This document shows positions 25,610 to 35,081 of a stretch of DNA of 64,000 nt, piece by piece; position 1 is the first letter of the stretch; every line of letters starts with the position of its first letter. A model generated the notes under the pieces. It searched no databases. It was not told the origin of the DNA and saw nothing but the letters and a program-made list of their open reading frames with translations. The DNA is from Phytoactinopolyspora mesophila (GTDB lineage: Bacteria > Actinomycetota > Actinomycetes > Jiangellales > Jiangellaceae), in contig NZ_WLZY01000003.1 in the NCBI RefSeq assembly GCF_010122465.1, positions 464,322-528,321 on the forward strand, read 5' to 3'. Both the position numbers and the translations under genes were made by a program.

Positions 25610-26763
25610 GCGTCTGGGACAACGTCGTCGGACAAACGATCGTGCCGGCACTACAGCGCACCGTGGCCGACGCCGCCGGGGTGGCCGCTGGTCGGTCCGG
25701 TGGTTCCATGACCCACGCCTGGCTCTTCACCGGCCCTCCCGGATCGGGCCGCTCGGTGGTCGCCAAGGCGTTCGCCGCCGCGCTGCAATGTCCCGACGAC
25801 GGCTGCGGCCGCTGCGCAGAGTGCACAGAGGTCCGGGCCGGCACCCATCCTGATGTCGCCATGCTGACCACCGAGGGCTTGAACATCAAGATCAGCCAGG
25901 TTCGCGATCTCGTCCCCCGGGCCGCGCTGAAGCCTGCCCGCGGGCGCTGGCAGATCGTCGTCGTGGAAGACGCCGACCGGCTCGGGGAGGACGCCGCAGA
26001 CGCACTGCTGCTGTCCGTCGAAGAACCCCCCGAGCGCACCGTCTGGATGCTGTGCGCCCCTACGGCCGAAGACATCGTCCCCACCATCCGGTCACGATGC
26101 CGGGTCGTCCACCTTCGAACGCCACCCTACGAAGACGTCGCTGCCTACTTGAACAGAGCGGAAGGCGTAGATCCACAGATCGCCTCGTTCGCCGCCCGGG
26201 CCGCTCAAGGTCATATCGGCCGAGCCCGCGCGCTCGCTACCGACGCCGATGCCCGCGCGCGCCGCGAAGAGGTGCTGCGCCTGCCGTTCGCGCTCAACGA
26301 TCTCCGCCAGTGCCTCGACGCCGCCGCCAACATCGTCGAGGCCGCCAAGGTCGATGCCGAACGGCACTGCGACGCGCTCGACGCCCGTGAGGTGGAAGAA
26401 CTGAAGAAGGCCTTGGGTGCGGGCACCATCGGCCGCAAACCGCGCAACATGGACGGTGCGGTGAAAGAGCTCGAGCGCGAGCAGAAGCTCCGCCGCACCC
26501 GCGTACAACGCGACTCCATCGACCGCGCGCTGGTGGACGTCCTGGCCCTGTATCGCGACGTTCTGATGATGCAGCTCGGTGTCAGCGCTGAACTCATCAA
26601 CGACGAGATCCGTCCCTCACTCGACCGGCTGGCCCGCGGCGGCACCCCCGAAGCCACGCTCCGGCGCATGGAGGCCATCGTCGCCGCCCGCGAAGCGCTC
26701 CTGGCCAACGCCGCACCGTTGCTGACGCTGGAGTCCATGGCGTTGACGCTGCGGGAGGGGTGA
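25606..26763 (+). CDS. holB: DNA polymerase III subunit delta'
   Basis: A 385-residue clamp-loader subunit. AWLFTGPPGSGRSVVAKAFAAALQC is the P-loop region, CGRCAEC the zinc cluster of clamp-loader ATPases, and VVVEDADRLGEDAADALLLSVEEPP the Walker B/DEAD-like region. DIVPTIRSRCRVVHLRTP is the conserved RxxC stretch. The protein helps load the sliding clamp. It is translationally coupled to tmk by overlap. Confidence 0.93.
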   Translation: MSVWDNVVGQTIVPALQRTVADAAGVAAGRSGGSMTHAWLFTGPPGSGRSVVAKAFAAALQCPDDGCGRCAECTEVRAGTHPDVAMLTTEGLNIKISQVRDLVPRAALKPARGRWQIVVVEDADRLGEDAADALLLSVEEPPERTVWMLCAPTAEDIVPTIRSRCRVVHLRTPPYEDVAAYLNRAEGVDPQIASFAARAAQGHIGRARALATDADARARREEVLRLPFALNDLRQCLDAAANIVEAAKVDAERHCDALDAREVEELKKALGAGTIGRKPRNMDGAVKELEREQKLRRTRVQRDSIDRALVDVLALYRDVLMMQLGVSAELINDEIRPSLDRLARGGTPEATLRRMEAIVAAREALLANAAPLLTLESMALTLREG

Positions 26764-26770
26764 AGGGAGC

Positions 26771-26866
26771 GGTGTGGGGGTTGTGATGATGCCATCCCCG
26801 CCCGCGGCTCGTTCCTCGCCGATGCCCGACCGAACCCTGGATGGCGTCATCACAACCCCCACACCG
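26771..26866. repeat. inverted repeat downstream of holB
   Basis: Arms 26771-26797 and 26840-26866 (27 bases each, starting GGTGTGGGGGTTGTGATGAT) pair with one mismatch around a loop of about 42 bases. Same architecture as the other elements, but without TGATC and with its own arm sequence. It begins 8 bases after the holB stop. Confidence 0.85.
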
Positions 26867-26954
26867 CGGTCCCCACACGCCCGTCGCAGCTAGCTGAGCA
26901 TGGGGGAACCCCCACCACGCACGGCCGACGATCACCGCGGCGGGCGGGCAAACG

Positions 26955-27941
26955 TCACTCGTTGACGGAGACGCCGACGGCGCGCAGCTCATCCGCCGTC
27001 TTGGTGGTGAAGAGCCAGTCACGGAACGGCTCTTGCGCGATGAGGTCCTCATGCTCGGTCAACGCCTGCTCACCGAAACGGAAGAAGCGATACCCGTGCG
27101 GCCGCAGAGCTGCTTCGACTCCTGCCGTGTTGGCCCGGCCGGGCAAGACTTCGCAGACTATGTCCGGCCGGTTCGCGGCGAGGAACACCTGGGCGTGCTG
27201 GAGCACGACGTCCTCGGTCCCCTCCACGTCGATCTTCATCGCCGTCTTGGCACCACGAGCTGACTCCGGAAAGGCCTCGAAGATCGAATCCAATGACCGG
27301 ATCGGAACGTGTACGCCTTTTTCGAAGTAGAACTCGGTCGAATAGAAATCAGGTAATGCCGAACCACCGGTGCCGGTCTCCAAACACGCGGAGTCACCAT
27401 CTTTACCAACGCCCTCGGTATGAATGGTGATTCTGGTCAGAAGATCGTTGGCAACGACGTTGTCCAGCGCCGCCTTGGCGACTTCTGGTAGCACCTCGAA
27501 GGCATGGACATCGGCGTCCTCCGATGCCCGGGCAGCCAGTAACGAGAAGATGCCGGTATATGCGCCAAGATCCAGGACGAGTTTCGAATCGCGCGCAACG
27601 GTCGCGAACACGTCCAGCGCCAGCTGGTCTTCGGACCTCGGCCGGACACCCCGGCCCCAGTAGAGCTCTTTGGCGATAATGCACCGGTCAGGCCGATTCA
27701 TCACGAAGCTCACCCCGGCCATCCGGGCTTCCACCGACTTCACGTGAGCCGGCGCGGGCAGGCGTTCCCGGCGGATCCGGCCCCCGGCCAGCGTTGCCGC
27801 CACACGAACCAGGTAGTGCGGTACCCGCCACGAGAGGATCCTCTTGACGAGCGCCTTCATGCCATGCCAGCTATGCCGGCGACCTATCTCGCTCTTGTGA
27901 TAATCAGTCACATCATCAGCCATGCCGTCACTCACAACCAT
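26955..27941 (-). CDS. FkbM family methyltransferase
   Basis: Up to 328 residues. LVLDLGAYTGIFSLLAARASEDADVHAFEVLPEVA is the SAM-binding motif of FkbM-type (Methyltransf_21) enzymes, and TAMKIDVEGTEDVVLQHA is the conserved C-terminal motif of the family, whose members often O-methylate sugars or secondary metabolites. The start is unsure; ATG at 27860 (MKALVKRILSW) is also good. The gene is alone, between holB and ricT, a position where no methyltransferase is expected, so it may be a later addition. Product not identified. Confidence 0.82.
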   Translation of the reverse strand: MVVSDGMADDVTDYHKSEIGRRHSWHGMKALVKRILSWRVPHYLVRVAATLAGGRIRRERLPAPAHVKSVEARMAGVSFVMNRPDRCIIAKELYWGRGVRPRSEDQLALDVFATVARDSKLVLDLGAYTGIFSLLAARASEDADVHAFEVLPEVAKAALDNVVANDLLTRITIHTEGVGKDGDSACLETGTGGSALPDFYSTEFYFEKGVHVPIRSLDSIFEAFPESARGAKTAMKIDVEGTEDVVLQHAQVFLAANRPDIVCEVLPGRANTAGVEAALRPHGYRFFRFGEQALTEHEDLIAQEPFRDWLFTTKTADELRAVGVSVNE

Positions 27942-28208
27942 CCGTCTCGACAGGCTAGGGGGTACATCATCTTGCTACGCCTGAGCCTCCGCGAGGGTTC
28001 CCGCTATATAGAACCCGCCTGAGAACAACCTGTGCACATGCATGGATCAATGGGTACCCGAGTTACCCAGCAAGTCAAACAACACACTGGTTACAGCCGG
28101 ACTCGGCCGGTGCGCTGCGGCTGAGCCACACACATTCGACATGGCGGCGTCAGGTTCGGCACCGAGCGTGTTCCACAGCACAACACGCCGTATGGTGGCT
28201 GTGTGGGC

Positions 28209-29111
28209 ATGGTGATGGCAGTGGCCTTCACCCGGTACGGGAAGCTCTACTACCTCGATCCGGGTGAACACTCTCCTCGTGTGGGAGACAAGGTCCTCGT
28301 ACCGACCGATGACGGTCCCGAGGTCGCGGAGTGCGTGTGGGCGCCGCAATGGGTCAGCGAAGACGTCGATGGGCTACCCGTCTGCGCGGGCACCGCCACC
28401 GAGGAAGACCTCGAGCGCGACGAGCGTAATCGCCGCCGTCGCGGCGAGGCACGCGTCGTCGCGCGCCGGCTCATCCGGGACCACGGGCTACCGATGAAGA
28501 TCGTCGGAGTCGACTTCGTCGATACCCGTGAGGACGTCGACCAACTCATCACCATCTACTTCAGTGCGCCCCAGCGGGTCGATTTCCGCGAACTGGTGCG
28601 CGATCTGGCGCGCACGCTCCGGGCGCGGATCGACCTCCGCCAGCTCGGGCCGCGCGACGAAGCCCGCGTCCAGGGCGGCGTCGGCCCATGTGGGCGCGAG
28701 ACGTGTTGCTCGACGTTCCTGAAGGATTTCGAACCGGTCAGTATCCGGATGGCCAAAGATCAGGACCTGCCCCTGAATCCGCTCAAGATCTCCGGCGCTT
28801 GCGGACGCCTGATGTGCTGTCTGAAGTACGAACACCCGCTGTATCAGGACTTCAAGGCCAACGTTCCGTCGCTCGGATGCGGCGTAGAGACCGATGAGGC
28901 CGAGGGTACTGTCGTCGGGTACAACGTTCCTTCCGAGACCGTCTATGTCCGGGACCGCGAAACCGGACGCCGGGTGGCCTGCCCGAAAGCCAGTGTCTGC
29001 GGATCTCGCCAGGCGTACGAAGGCGCGGTCGCCGACGGCATGCGACCCACCCCGGACGTCCCGAATGGCGACGACCACCAGACCACCACCGATTCTCAGG
29101 AGCAGCCGTGA
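28209..29111 (+). CDS. ricT: PSP1/RicT domain protein
   Basis: About 300 residues. The PSP1 domain is present with the conserved cysteines: GGVGPCGRETCCSTFLKDFEPVSIRMAKDQDLPLNP and SGACGRLMCCLKYEH. In Bacillus RicT, part of the Y complex, such cysteines bind iron-sulfur clusters and modulate RNase Y; the actinobacterial role is less clear. Start is ATG 28209 or the neighbouring GTG/ATG codons (28203, 28215). Its stop overlaps the start of the next gene by four bases. Placement shortly after tmk-holB is usual for actinobacteria. Confidence 0.87.
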   Translation: MVMAVAFTRYGKLYYLDPGEHSPRVGDKVLVPTDDGPEVAECVWAPQWVSEDVDGLPVCAGTATEEDLERDERNRRRRGEARVVARRLIRDHGLPMKIVGVDFVDTREDVDQLITIYFSAPQRVDFRELVRDLARTLRARIDLRQLGPRDEARVQGGVGPCGRETCCSTFLKDFEPVSIRMAKDQDLPLNPLKISGACGRLMCCLKYEHPLYQDFKANVPSLGCGVETDEAEGTVVGYNVPSETVYVRDRETGRRVACPKASVCGSRQAYEGAVADGMRPTPDVPNGDDHQTTTDSQEQP

Positions 29112-30667
29112 ACCGCCGGATTTCCATCACGCTGGCTCTCGGCGCCGCGATCGCTGTAGCCGCATGTTCGAACGGCGGCCCGCCGGATGCGCCACCACAG
29201 CAAGAGATGCCGCCGGAGTCGACGCCCGCTCCGGACGCGACGGAGGGCGTCGACGAAGAACTCGCTACGTTCTACACGCAGACCCTCGAGTGGGACGATT
29301 GCGGCGACCAGTACCAATGCAGCACCCTGTCTGTCCCGCTCGATTACGCCGATCCCGACGGCGATCAGATCGAGATCGCGATGCTTCGAGTGCCGGCCAC
29401 CGGCGAAGACCCGGCAGGTTCGCTCATCGTCAACCCAGGCGGGCCGGGCGCTTCCGGCATCGAGTATGCGCGTAACGCCCGAAACGAGAACGTGGTCGCC
29501 TCTGATCGCCTCCGGGAACGGTACGACGTCGTCGGATTCGATCCGCGGGGCGTCGGTTCTTCCACCCCCATCGATTGCCTGGACGACGAAGACCTCGACG
29601 TGTTCGTCAGCGAGCAGGCCAGTGCCGAGGATGACGAAGCGTTGGCTGAGCTGGAAGAGACCATCGAAGAGTTCACCGCGGCGTGTGAGGCACGCTCCGG
29701 CGACCTGCTGGCCCACATCGACACCGCCAATGTCGCCCGCGACATGGACGTGATGCGGGCCGCGCTCGGTGACGAGAAGCTGCACTATCTCGGCAAGTCC
29801 TACGGGACGTTCATCGGTGCCGTTTACGCTGATCTGTTCCCCGAGCGGGCCGGTCGTCTCGTTCTCGACGGTGCTGTCGACCCCGCACTGGAAGCAGAAG
29901 AGGTCGCCCTGGGCCAGGCCGAGGGGTTCGAGCGCTCGCTGGACGCCTTCCTGGAATGGTGCCTCGATCAAGATTGCGCCATCGGCGACTCAGAGGACGA
30001 GGCGCGCGAAGCGCTGGACCAGCTCATGGCCGACGCCGAGACCGAGCCCGTGCCGACCAACGACCCCCAGCGCCCGCTCACCGCAGCGCTAGCCTTCTAC
30101 GGGATCATCCTGCCCCTCTACCTCCCGGCCGAAGAGGGTTATCCAGTGCTGGAGAGGGCTCTCGACAACGCCATCAACGACGAAAACGGTTCAGACCTGC
30201 TACAGCTCGCCGATTTCTATCTGGCACGCAACCCGGACGGGGTGTACGACGGCAACCAGAACGAGGCCATCATCGCAGTGAACTGCCTTGACCGGCCGAG
30301 TACCACGACGCCGGAAGAAGCGCGAGCTACCGCGCAGGAGTTCGAGGATCTCTCGCCCACGTTCGGGCGGTTCATGGCCTGGGCCGGGCTGACCTGCGTG
30401 GATTGGCCCGCGGAGTCCGACTTCGATCCGGCTCAGCTCTCGGCGACCGGGGCCGACCCGATCCTCGTGATCGGTACCACCGGCGACCCTGCCACCCCGT
30501 ACCGCTGGGCGGAGTCGCTGTCCGAGCAGCTCGAGTCGGGGGTGCTGCTGACGTATGAGGCCTTCGTGCACACCGCGTACCTGTCCGGCAACAGCTGCAT
30601 CGACTCGGCCGTCGATGCTTACCTCCTCGACGGCACTGTGCCCGACGAGGGACGTGTCTGTTCGTAA
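29108..30667 (+). CDS. TAP-like alpha/beta hydrolase lipoprotein (SlpD/E type)
   Basis: A 519-residue secreted peptidase-like hydrolase. Residues 1-20 form a lipoprotein signal (lipobox VAAC, Cys about 19). The N-terminal catalytic half carries VNPGGPGASG (oxyanion region), YDVVGFDPRGVGSSTPIDC, and the nucleophile elbow YLGKSYGTFIGAVYADLFP with Ser. The C-terminal TAP-like domain includes VLVIGTTGDPATPYRWAE (Asp) and AFVHTAYLSGN (His). Streptomyces homologues are tripeptidyl aminopeptidases. It overlaps ricT by four bases. Confidence 0.88.
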   Translation: MNRRISITLALGAAIAVAACSNGGPPDAPPQQEMPPESTPAPDATEGVDEELATFYTQTLEWDDCGDQYQCSTLSVPLDYADPDGDQIEIAMLRVPATGEDPAGSLIVNPGGPGASGIEYARNARNENVVASDRLRERYDVVGFDPRGVGSSTPIDCLDDEDLDVFVSEQASAEDDEALAELEETIEEFTAACEARSGDLLAHIDTANVARDMDVMRAALGDEKLHYLGKSYGTFIGAVYADLFPERAGRLVLDGAVDPALEAEEVALGQAEGFERSLDAFLEWCLDQDCAIGDSEDEAREALDQLMADAETEPVPTNDPQRPLTAALAFYGIILPLYLPAEEGYPVLERALDNAINDENGSDLLQLADFYLARNPDGVYDGNQNEAIIAVNCLDRPSTTTPEEARATAQEFEDLSPTFGRFMAWAGLTCVDWPAESDFDPAQLSATGADPILVIGTTGDPATPYRWAESLSEQLESGVLLTYEAFVHTAYLSGNSCIDSAVDAYLLDGTVPDEGRVCS

Positions 30668-30688
30668 GTCGGAACATGCCCGCTCATA

Positions 30689-31885
30689 ATGGGCGGCATG
30701 CGCCGTTCGATCATCGCGATGCTCGGTCTGGGCGTCGCCCTCGCCCTGGCGGCGTGCGCAGGCGACGAGAGCGAGGTACGCCACGCCCGGGCGCTCACGC
30801 AGCTCGCTGGCACCGGCGCCGACGTCTCGTACGCGGAACCCCTGACGCTGCGGATGCGCGCCGGCCAGATCGAGTCGGCTGAGGTCGTCTCCGCCGATGG
30901 CGAGGCGTTGCCCGGTGACATCGACGACGACGGCCGCACCTGGACCAGCACCACTCGCCCGGAACCCGGCACCAACTACGACGTCATGGTGACCGCCTCG
31001 GACTCGTTCGGCGAGTCCCACGTGTTCGACGACGAACTCACCGTGGCGGAGGTGCCGGACGGTGACCGGCTGACCCTGACCATGCAGCCCGGCAACGAGT
31101 CGGTTGTCGGGGTAGGGGCGCCGATCGTGGTGCGCTTCACACAGCCGGTCACCGAACGAGAGGCCGTCGAGCGCGAGATGCATGTCTCGTCCGATCCACA
31201 GGTGGTCGGGAGCTGGCATTGGGTGAGCGATACGGAAGCCCGCTTTCGGCCGCAGGAGTACTGGCCGGCCGGCACCCGAGTAGCTCTGGATCTGGAGCTC
31301 AACGGCGTTCAGGCCGGTGAAGAGCTGTGGGGCGGGCGTTCCTACCACCTAGAGTTCGAGGTGGGCTCCGAGCACATCGCCGAGATCGATGCCAATGACT
31401 ACACCATGACGGTCAACGTCGACGGCGAGACCGAGCACACGTGGAACACGAGTCTCGGCGCACCCGAGTTCGCCACCCGCAATGGGACGTACGTCGTCCT
31501 CGAGAAGTTCGAGGAACGCAACATGACGTCGTGCAACGCGAACATCACATGCGATCCGAGCGATCCCCACTACTACGACGTCGATGCGGATTGGGCGGTG
31601 CGGCTCTCGTACAGCGGCACCTTCGTGCATTCGGCGCCCTGGTCGGAGGAGTCACAGGGCGAGGACAACGTCTCGCACGGCTGCATCAACCTCAACGACG
31701 CCAACGGCGAGACCTACTTCAACATGGTTCGCTACGGCGACATCGTGACCGTGGAGAACTCCACCCGCGAAGCGGACGACCTGGTCGAACGAGGCGATCC
31801 TGGCATGGTCGACTGGAACCAGTCCTGGGACGAGTACGTTGCCGGGTCCGCAGTAGGCGAGGCGATCACCACGGGCGAGTTCTGA
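30689..31885 (+). CDS. L,D-transpeptidase (YkuD) lipoprotein
   Basis: A 398-residue exported transpeptidase of Ldt(Mt2) architecture. A lipoprotein signal ends in LALAAC (Cys about 26). Two Ig-like domains follow (residues about 40-250), then the YkuD domain with SHGCINLNDANG, which contains the catalytic Cys and its His. FVHSAPW supplies the other conserved His. It would make 3-3 peptidoglycan crosslinks or anchor proteins. Start is ATG 30689 or 30698. The gene ends 130 bases before the tRNA-Thr gene. Confidence 0.93.
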   Translation: MGGMRRSIIAMLGLGVALALAACAGDESEVRHARALTQLAGTGADVSYAEPLTLRMRAGQIESAEVVSADGEALPGDIDDDGRTWTSTTRPEPGTNYDVMVTASDSFGESHVFDDELTVAEVPDGDRLTLTMQPGNESVVGVGAPIVVRFTQPVTEREAVEREMHVSSDPQVVGSWHWVSDTEARFRPQEYWPAGTRVALDLELNGVQAGEELWGGRSYHLEFEVGSEHIAEIDANDYTMTVNVDGETEHTWNTSLGAPEFATRNGTYVVLEKFEERNMTSCNANITCDPSDPHYYDVDADWAVRLSYSGTFVHSAPWSEESQGEDNVSHGCINLNDANGETYFNMVRYGDIVTVENSTREADDLVERGDPGMVDWNQSWDEYVAGSAVGEAITTGEF

Positions 31886-32016
31886 CGACTGCGGCATCGC
31901 GCAACGCACCACGCGATGCGGCCCCGGACGCCGCCCGCTCCAGCCAGAACACCCGATTCGGCGTTGGGTGCCCGTACGTCCTATACTCGTGGACCGTGCC
32001 GGTCTTACCGGCACAA

Positions 32017-32092
32017 GCCGCCTTAGCTCAGTCGGCAGAGCGATTCACTCGTAATGAATAGGTCGTCGGTTCGATTCCGACAGGCGGCTCCA
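32017..32092 (+). tRNA. tRNA-Thr (anticodon CGT)
   Basis: A 76-base cloverleaf: acceptor GCCGCCT/AGGCGGC, D stem GCTC/GAGC, anticodon stem ATTCA/TGAAT with loop CTCGTAA (CGT at 34-36), T stem GTCGG/CCGAC with TTCGATT loop, and encoded TCCA end. All stems pair fully. Its 3' 47 bases are repeated at 36402-36448, marking an integration site. Confidence 0.97.
32046..32092 (+). repeat. attachment-site repeat, left copy (in tRNA-Thr)
   Basis: The 3' 47 bases of the tRNA, from the anticodon stem (CACTCGTAATGAATAGG) to CCA, identical to 36402-36448. The sequences diverge immediately outside on both sides. Confidence 0.93.
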
Positions 32093-33061
32093 ACTCGCCC
32101 GCAGGTCACAGACTTGCGGGCGTTTGCTTTCCCGCTCAGCCGGACGCCCGAGATGGCACATTGCTGGCACATGCGTTCCCGACTGCACCATCACGACGCC
32201 ACCGTGCCCGTCTCCAGATACCTGTCCACGTCCTTCGGCACGCGAGCCTTCACCTCAGACATCACCGACGTGTACACGTCGGATGTGAACGCTGTCGACG
32301 ACGCCAGAGCGCGACTGCGGGCCCGCGAGTACGGAGGCATCCTCGACGAGGTAGCCAAGACGCGGATCCAGACGACAACACCGGAAGTTTCGGTGCGTCG
32401 CACGCGGAAGGGATCCTGGACCGGATCGCCCGTAACCGGACCACCACCATCACCGTCAACACCAGACGCAGCGGCGGCGGGAGCCACACCGAGCCGTACA
32501 TGGTGCACACGGGCGGGAAGATCACACCTTCCGGGGTGAAACGGTCACGACGGCGGCAAAGTCGCCAGCAACTTCGGGCGCTCGCTCCTGACGAGGTGCC
32601 CGCGATCCTGCAACCGAAGAACGGGTGATGTCCCGGTCGCAGAATGCCGCGTTCGAGCGGCTACTCAGCAGTGTCGGACGAGCCGCCCGGCCGCCGTAGC
32701 CGCGTCCACACAGGGCGCCGGCCACTCACCGCCGATGGCACCTACTATGGAGCCGCAAGCGATCGCCGAAGCCCTCAACGGCACCACCCTGAAGCTCGAC
32801 TTCGGAGACCGCACCGTTCTCTCGCCGAGATAGTGCCGACGGGCAACGGGACCGCAGCCGAACCGGTGCGAGAAGCTGACAAACGAAAGCGTCGAGCGTG
32901 TGTTCCTGCCCCGCGCTCTGGAGCCCTATGGAGGCAACCCGTTCCGGGGTCGCCGCAGGCGCCCCAGGGCACGTGGCTGACATTGTCGGTGCCGCGCCGT
33001 AGCGTGCCTACCTGAGAGGGGGCACACTGGGTGCTCTCACAGTTAAGGGCAGGTGTGAACG
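32093..33061. other. degenerate stretch of island
   Basis: About 970 bases with no gene that can be supported. Several overlapping short frames exist on both strands; one plus-strand frame (around 32270-32410) reads like real protein (EYGGILDEVAKTRIQTTTPE), then similar composition continues in another frame to 32628 (GILDRIARNRTTTITVNTRR). This suggests one or more frameshifted genes of the original mobile element. Identity not recognised. Confidence 0.5.
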
Positions 33062-33247
33062 ATGGCTGGACAGAGCCAGGCCAACGCGCGTGAGGCGGTC
33101 TACGCGGCGATCGTCGACGTTACGAAGAGCGCCGAGCAGTACGAGGGCCCGATGAAGTCTCAGATGATTCGTGACGCTGCCCACGCGTACCGGGCTATAG
33201 CCGGCGGCCCCCAACCCGGAACCTCAGTCGTCGACACATCGAAGTGA
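33062..33247 (+). CDS. small hypothetical protein of the island
   Basis: A 61-residue protein, mostly helical (AREAVYAAIVDVTKSAEQYEGP), with no recognised family. Support comes from an ATG start after GGCAGGTG and a strong hairpin 25 bases after the stop, which frames it as a compact transcription unit. It resembles small soluble proteins of actinobacterial mobile elements in size only. Confidence 0.5.
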   Translation: MAGQSQANAREAVYAAIVDVTKSAEQYEGPMKSQMIRDAAHAYRAIAGGPQPGTSVVDTSK

Positions 33248-33272
33248 CGCCCATCGTGTGACGAACAACAAT

Positions 33273-33301
33273 GCACCTCGGACCGCCAACGTCCGAGGTG
33301 C
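33273..33301 (+). terminator. hairpin after small island gene
   Basis: GCACCTCGGAC (33273-33283) pairs perfectly with GTCCGAGGTGC (33291-33301) over a 7-base loop, 25 bases downstream of the stop at 33247. No long U run follows, as is common in high-GC actinobacteria. Confidence 0.7.
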
Positions 33302-33486
33302 GCTCCGCTGTGCCCATCTCCGGAAAGATGCCGGTACGGACACTTCTCTCCGTCTATCTCCGGTCGAAGGGCCAATTCCTTCGGGGTGATGACCGATGGC
33401 GATGCTGCGATCGGCGACGATGTAGTGGATGTGGATGATCACGCCGTTGATGCCGTCGTGTCGGTGCCGGCCGGTACCGTCCCATC

Positions 33487-34179
33487 ATGAGCGTGTGGAC
33501 TGTGCTTCGGGACTGGTGGGATACCGATGACTCGGCGTTGCCGCCGGTCAAGCTCAACCTCGACGATCTCGAAGACATCGTAAGGTCGATCGAGGCGGAC
33601 CTCGAGTGCCACGCGCGCATGTCGGTGTCCGGCTGGGGCCCCGTCTCCAGCGCCGCCGAGATCGCGTCGCTGCACGAGGCGGACATCGAATGGGTAAGCA
33701 TCCAAGAAGATGTGAAGCTGAGCGGCTTCGATGGTGACCCGAGAATCTCTCTGCATCTGGGCCGCCAAAGCGTCCATGCTGAGGGCACGGGCGAAGCCAC
33801 CCGGGCGGCACTGGGGCGTGTTCGGAGCCTTTCACGGCGCCGCGTTAACGCTCGAGGGGTACTGAGTCTTGCCGCCTTGTTCTATTGGATTGCGGTCATT
33901 GCGCTGCCCGTGTGGTTTGTGGTGGATGTTGGCCCGGACTGGCGGCTGATACCGGTGCTCGCAGGTGGCATTGCGGGCGCGGTTTGGCTCGGTGAGAAGG
34001 CCAAGCGGTGGTTGCAGAGGCGTGGGATGTTCCGCAATGCCGGCGTCAAGATTGTGCTGTTGACTCGGCAGCAGGAGCGCGATCGGCGGTACCTGTCCAG
34101 GCGAGATTCCCTCGTGTACTTCGGCGGAATCGTCACGGGCATCATCGGCGCGTTGGTGACGGCCTGGTTGGTCAGATAG
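33487..34179 (+). CDS. hypothetical membrane protein of the island
   Basis: A 230-residue protein of unknown family. Residues 1-120 are soluble and mixed alpha/beta (DLEDIVRSIEADLECHARM, IEWVSIQEDVKLSGFDGDPRISLHLG). Then come two close membrane segments (residues about 123-142, SLAALFYWIAVIALPVWFVV, and about 148-165) and a C-terminal third one (GGIVTGIIGALVTAWLV). The layout of a cytosolic domain plus short hydrophobic hairpin recalls effector or sensor modules in defence islands, but nothing in the sequence proves such a role. Confidence 0.65.
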   Translation: MSVWTVLRDWWDTDDSALPPVKLNLDDLEDIVRSIEADLECHARMSVSGWGPVSSAAEIASLHEADIEWVSIQEDVKLSGFDGDPRISLHLGRQSVHAEGTGEATRAALGRVRSLSRRRVNARGVLSLAALFYWIAVIALPVWFVVDVGPDWRLIPVLAGGIAGAVWLGEKAKRWLQRRGMFRNAGVKIVLLTRQQERDRRYLSRRDSLVYFGGIVTGIIGALVTAWLVR

Positions 34180-34383
34180 GCGTGTCCCACTGGGGAAACA
34201 TGGCGGCGTAGCCGATTCACACCCTCGACCGGCTTGCCGCCGCGTCGCCCACCCATCAAAGTGCCATCCGCCGTGGGACATAGACTCGCCAGTCAGCACA
34301 CTTGGACCGGAGTCCATGAGTGGAAGAGACTGGAAAACACCACCATCTGCTGCGATGCTGTCAGATGAGAGGAGGCTGGACCT

Positions 34384-35070
34384 GTGGGCGACGCGGTAGT
34401 GCTTGATCGGCCGGTGATGGCTGCCCGTGAGGCCGCCCGGCAACTGCGTATGCCACCATCGACGCTGGTTCATTGGCTCGAAGGGGGCGAGCGGGGTGGT
34501 CGAAGGTACGAGCCTGTCCTTCGCGAAGAGCCCACTGGGTCGGCCACGATTACATGGGGCGAGATGGTTGAGGCGCGCTACGTGCGTGCCTATCGTGACG
34601 TCAAGGTCTCAATGCAGCGGCTGCGTCCGTTCATCGCCGCCTTACGTGAAGAGTTCGGTGTGCCTTACCCGCTCGCACATTTCCGCCCCTACATAGACAC
34701 GAACCGGCGGTTGATCATCGAGCTGCAAAAAGACAGTCACCTGCCTGAAGAGCTGTGGCTCGTCTACGAGCCACGATCGAAGCAATACATGATCAATGCC
34801 TACCTCCGGCGCGACTTCCTTGACCAGGTCGAGTTCGAACAGTCAGGCATACAAGCCGCCTTCCGAATGAGGCCAGCTGGCGCAGCAAGCCCCGTCGTGA
34901 TGGATCCGAGGATTGCATCAGCAGCCGCGACAATCGAAGGCATCCGCACCGAGATCCTCGCTGAGCAGGCCCAGGCCGACGCGACGATCGACGAGATCGC
35001 CGACGACTTCGGGCTCACCGACCAGCAGGTTAAGGCCGCCCTCGCCTACGAGTTCTCCCCGGCTGCGTAA
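34384..35070 (+). CDS. DUF433 domain protein, probable antitoxin
   Basis: A 228-residue protein. Residues about 12-32 form an HTH (AAREAARQLRMPPSTLVHWL). The C-terminal 65 residues (PRIASAAATIEGIRTEILAEQ, then IDEIADDFGLTDQQVKAALAYE) are the DUF433 helix-turn-helix, found in antitoxin-like proteins next to PIN-like (DUF5615/VapC-like) genes. The start is GTG 34384, after GAGAGGAGG. The next gene begins 11 bases after its stop, which supports a two-gene toxin-antitoxin operon. Confidence 0.8.
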   Translation: MGDAVVLDRPVMAAREAARQLRMPPSTLVHWLEGGERGGRRYEPVLREEPTGSATITWGEMVEARYVRAYRDVKVSMQRLRPFIAALREEFGVPYPLAHFRPYIDTNRRLIIELQKDSHLPEELWLVYEPRSKQYMINAYLRRDFLDQVEFEQSGIQAAFRMRPAGAASPVVMDPRIASAAATIEGIRTEILAEQAQADATIDEIADDFGLTDQQVKAALAYEFSPAA

Positions 35071-35081
35071 CCCATCCAGGC

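Noticed and set aside
32054..32539. A 161-codon plus-strand frame starting in the tRNA
   Set aside because: Begins inside the tRNA (MNRSSVRFRQAAP is a known tRNA-derived artefact) and lacks a ribosome site; only part of it might be a gene remnant.
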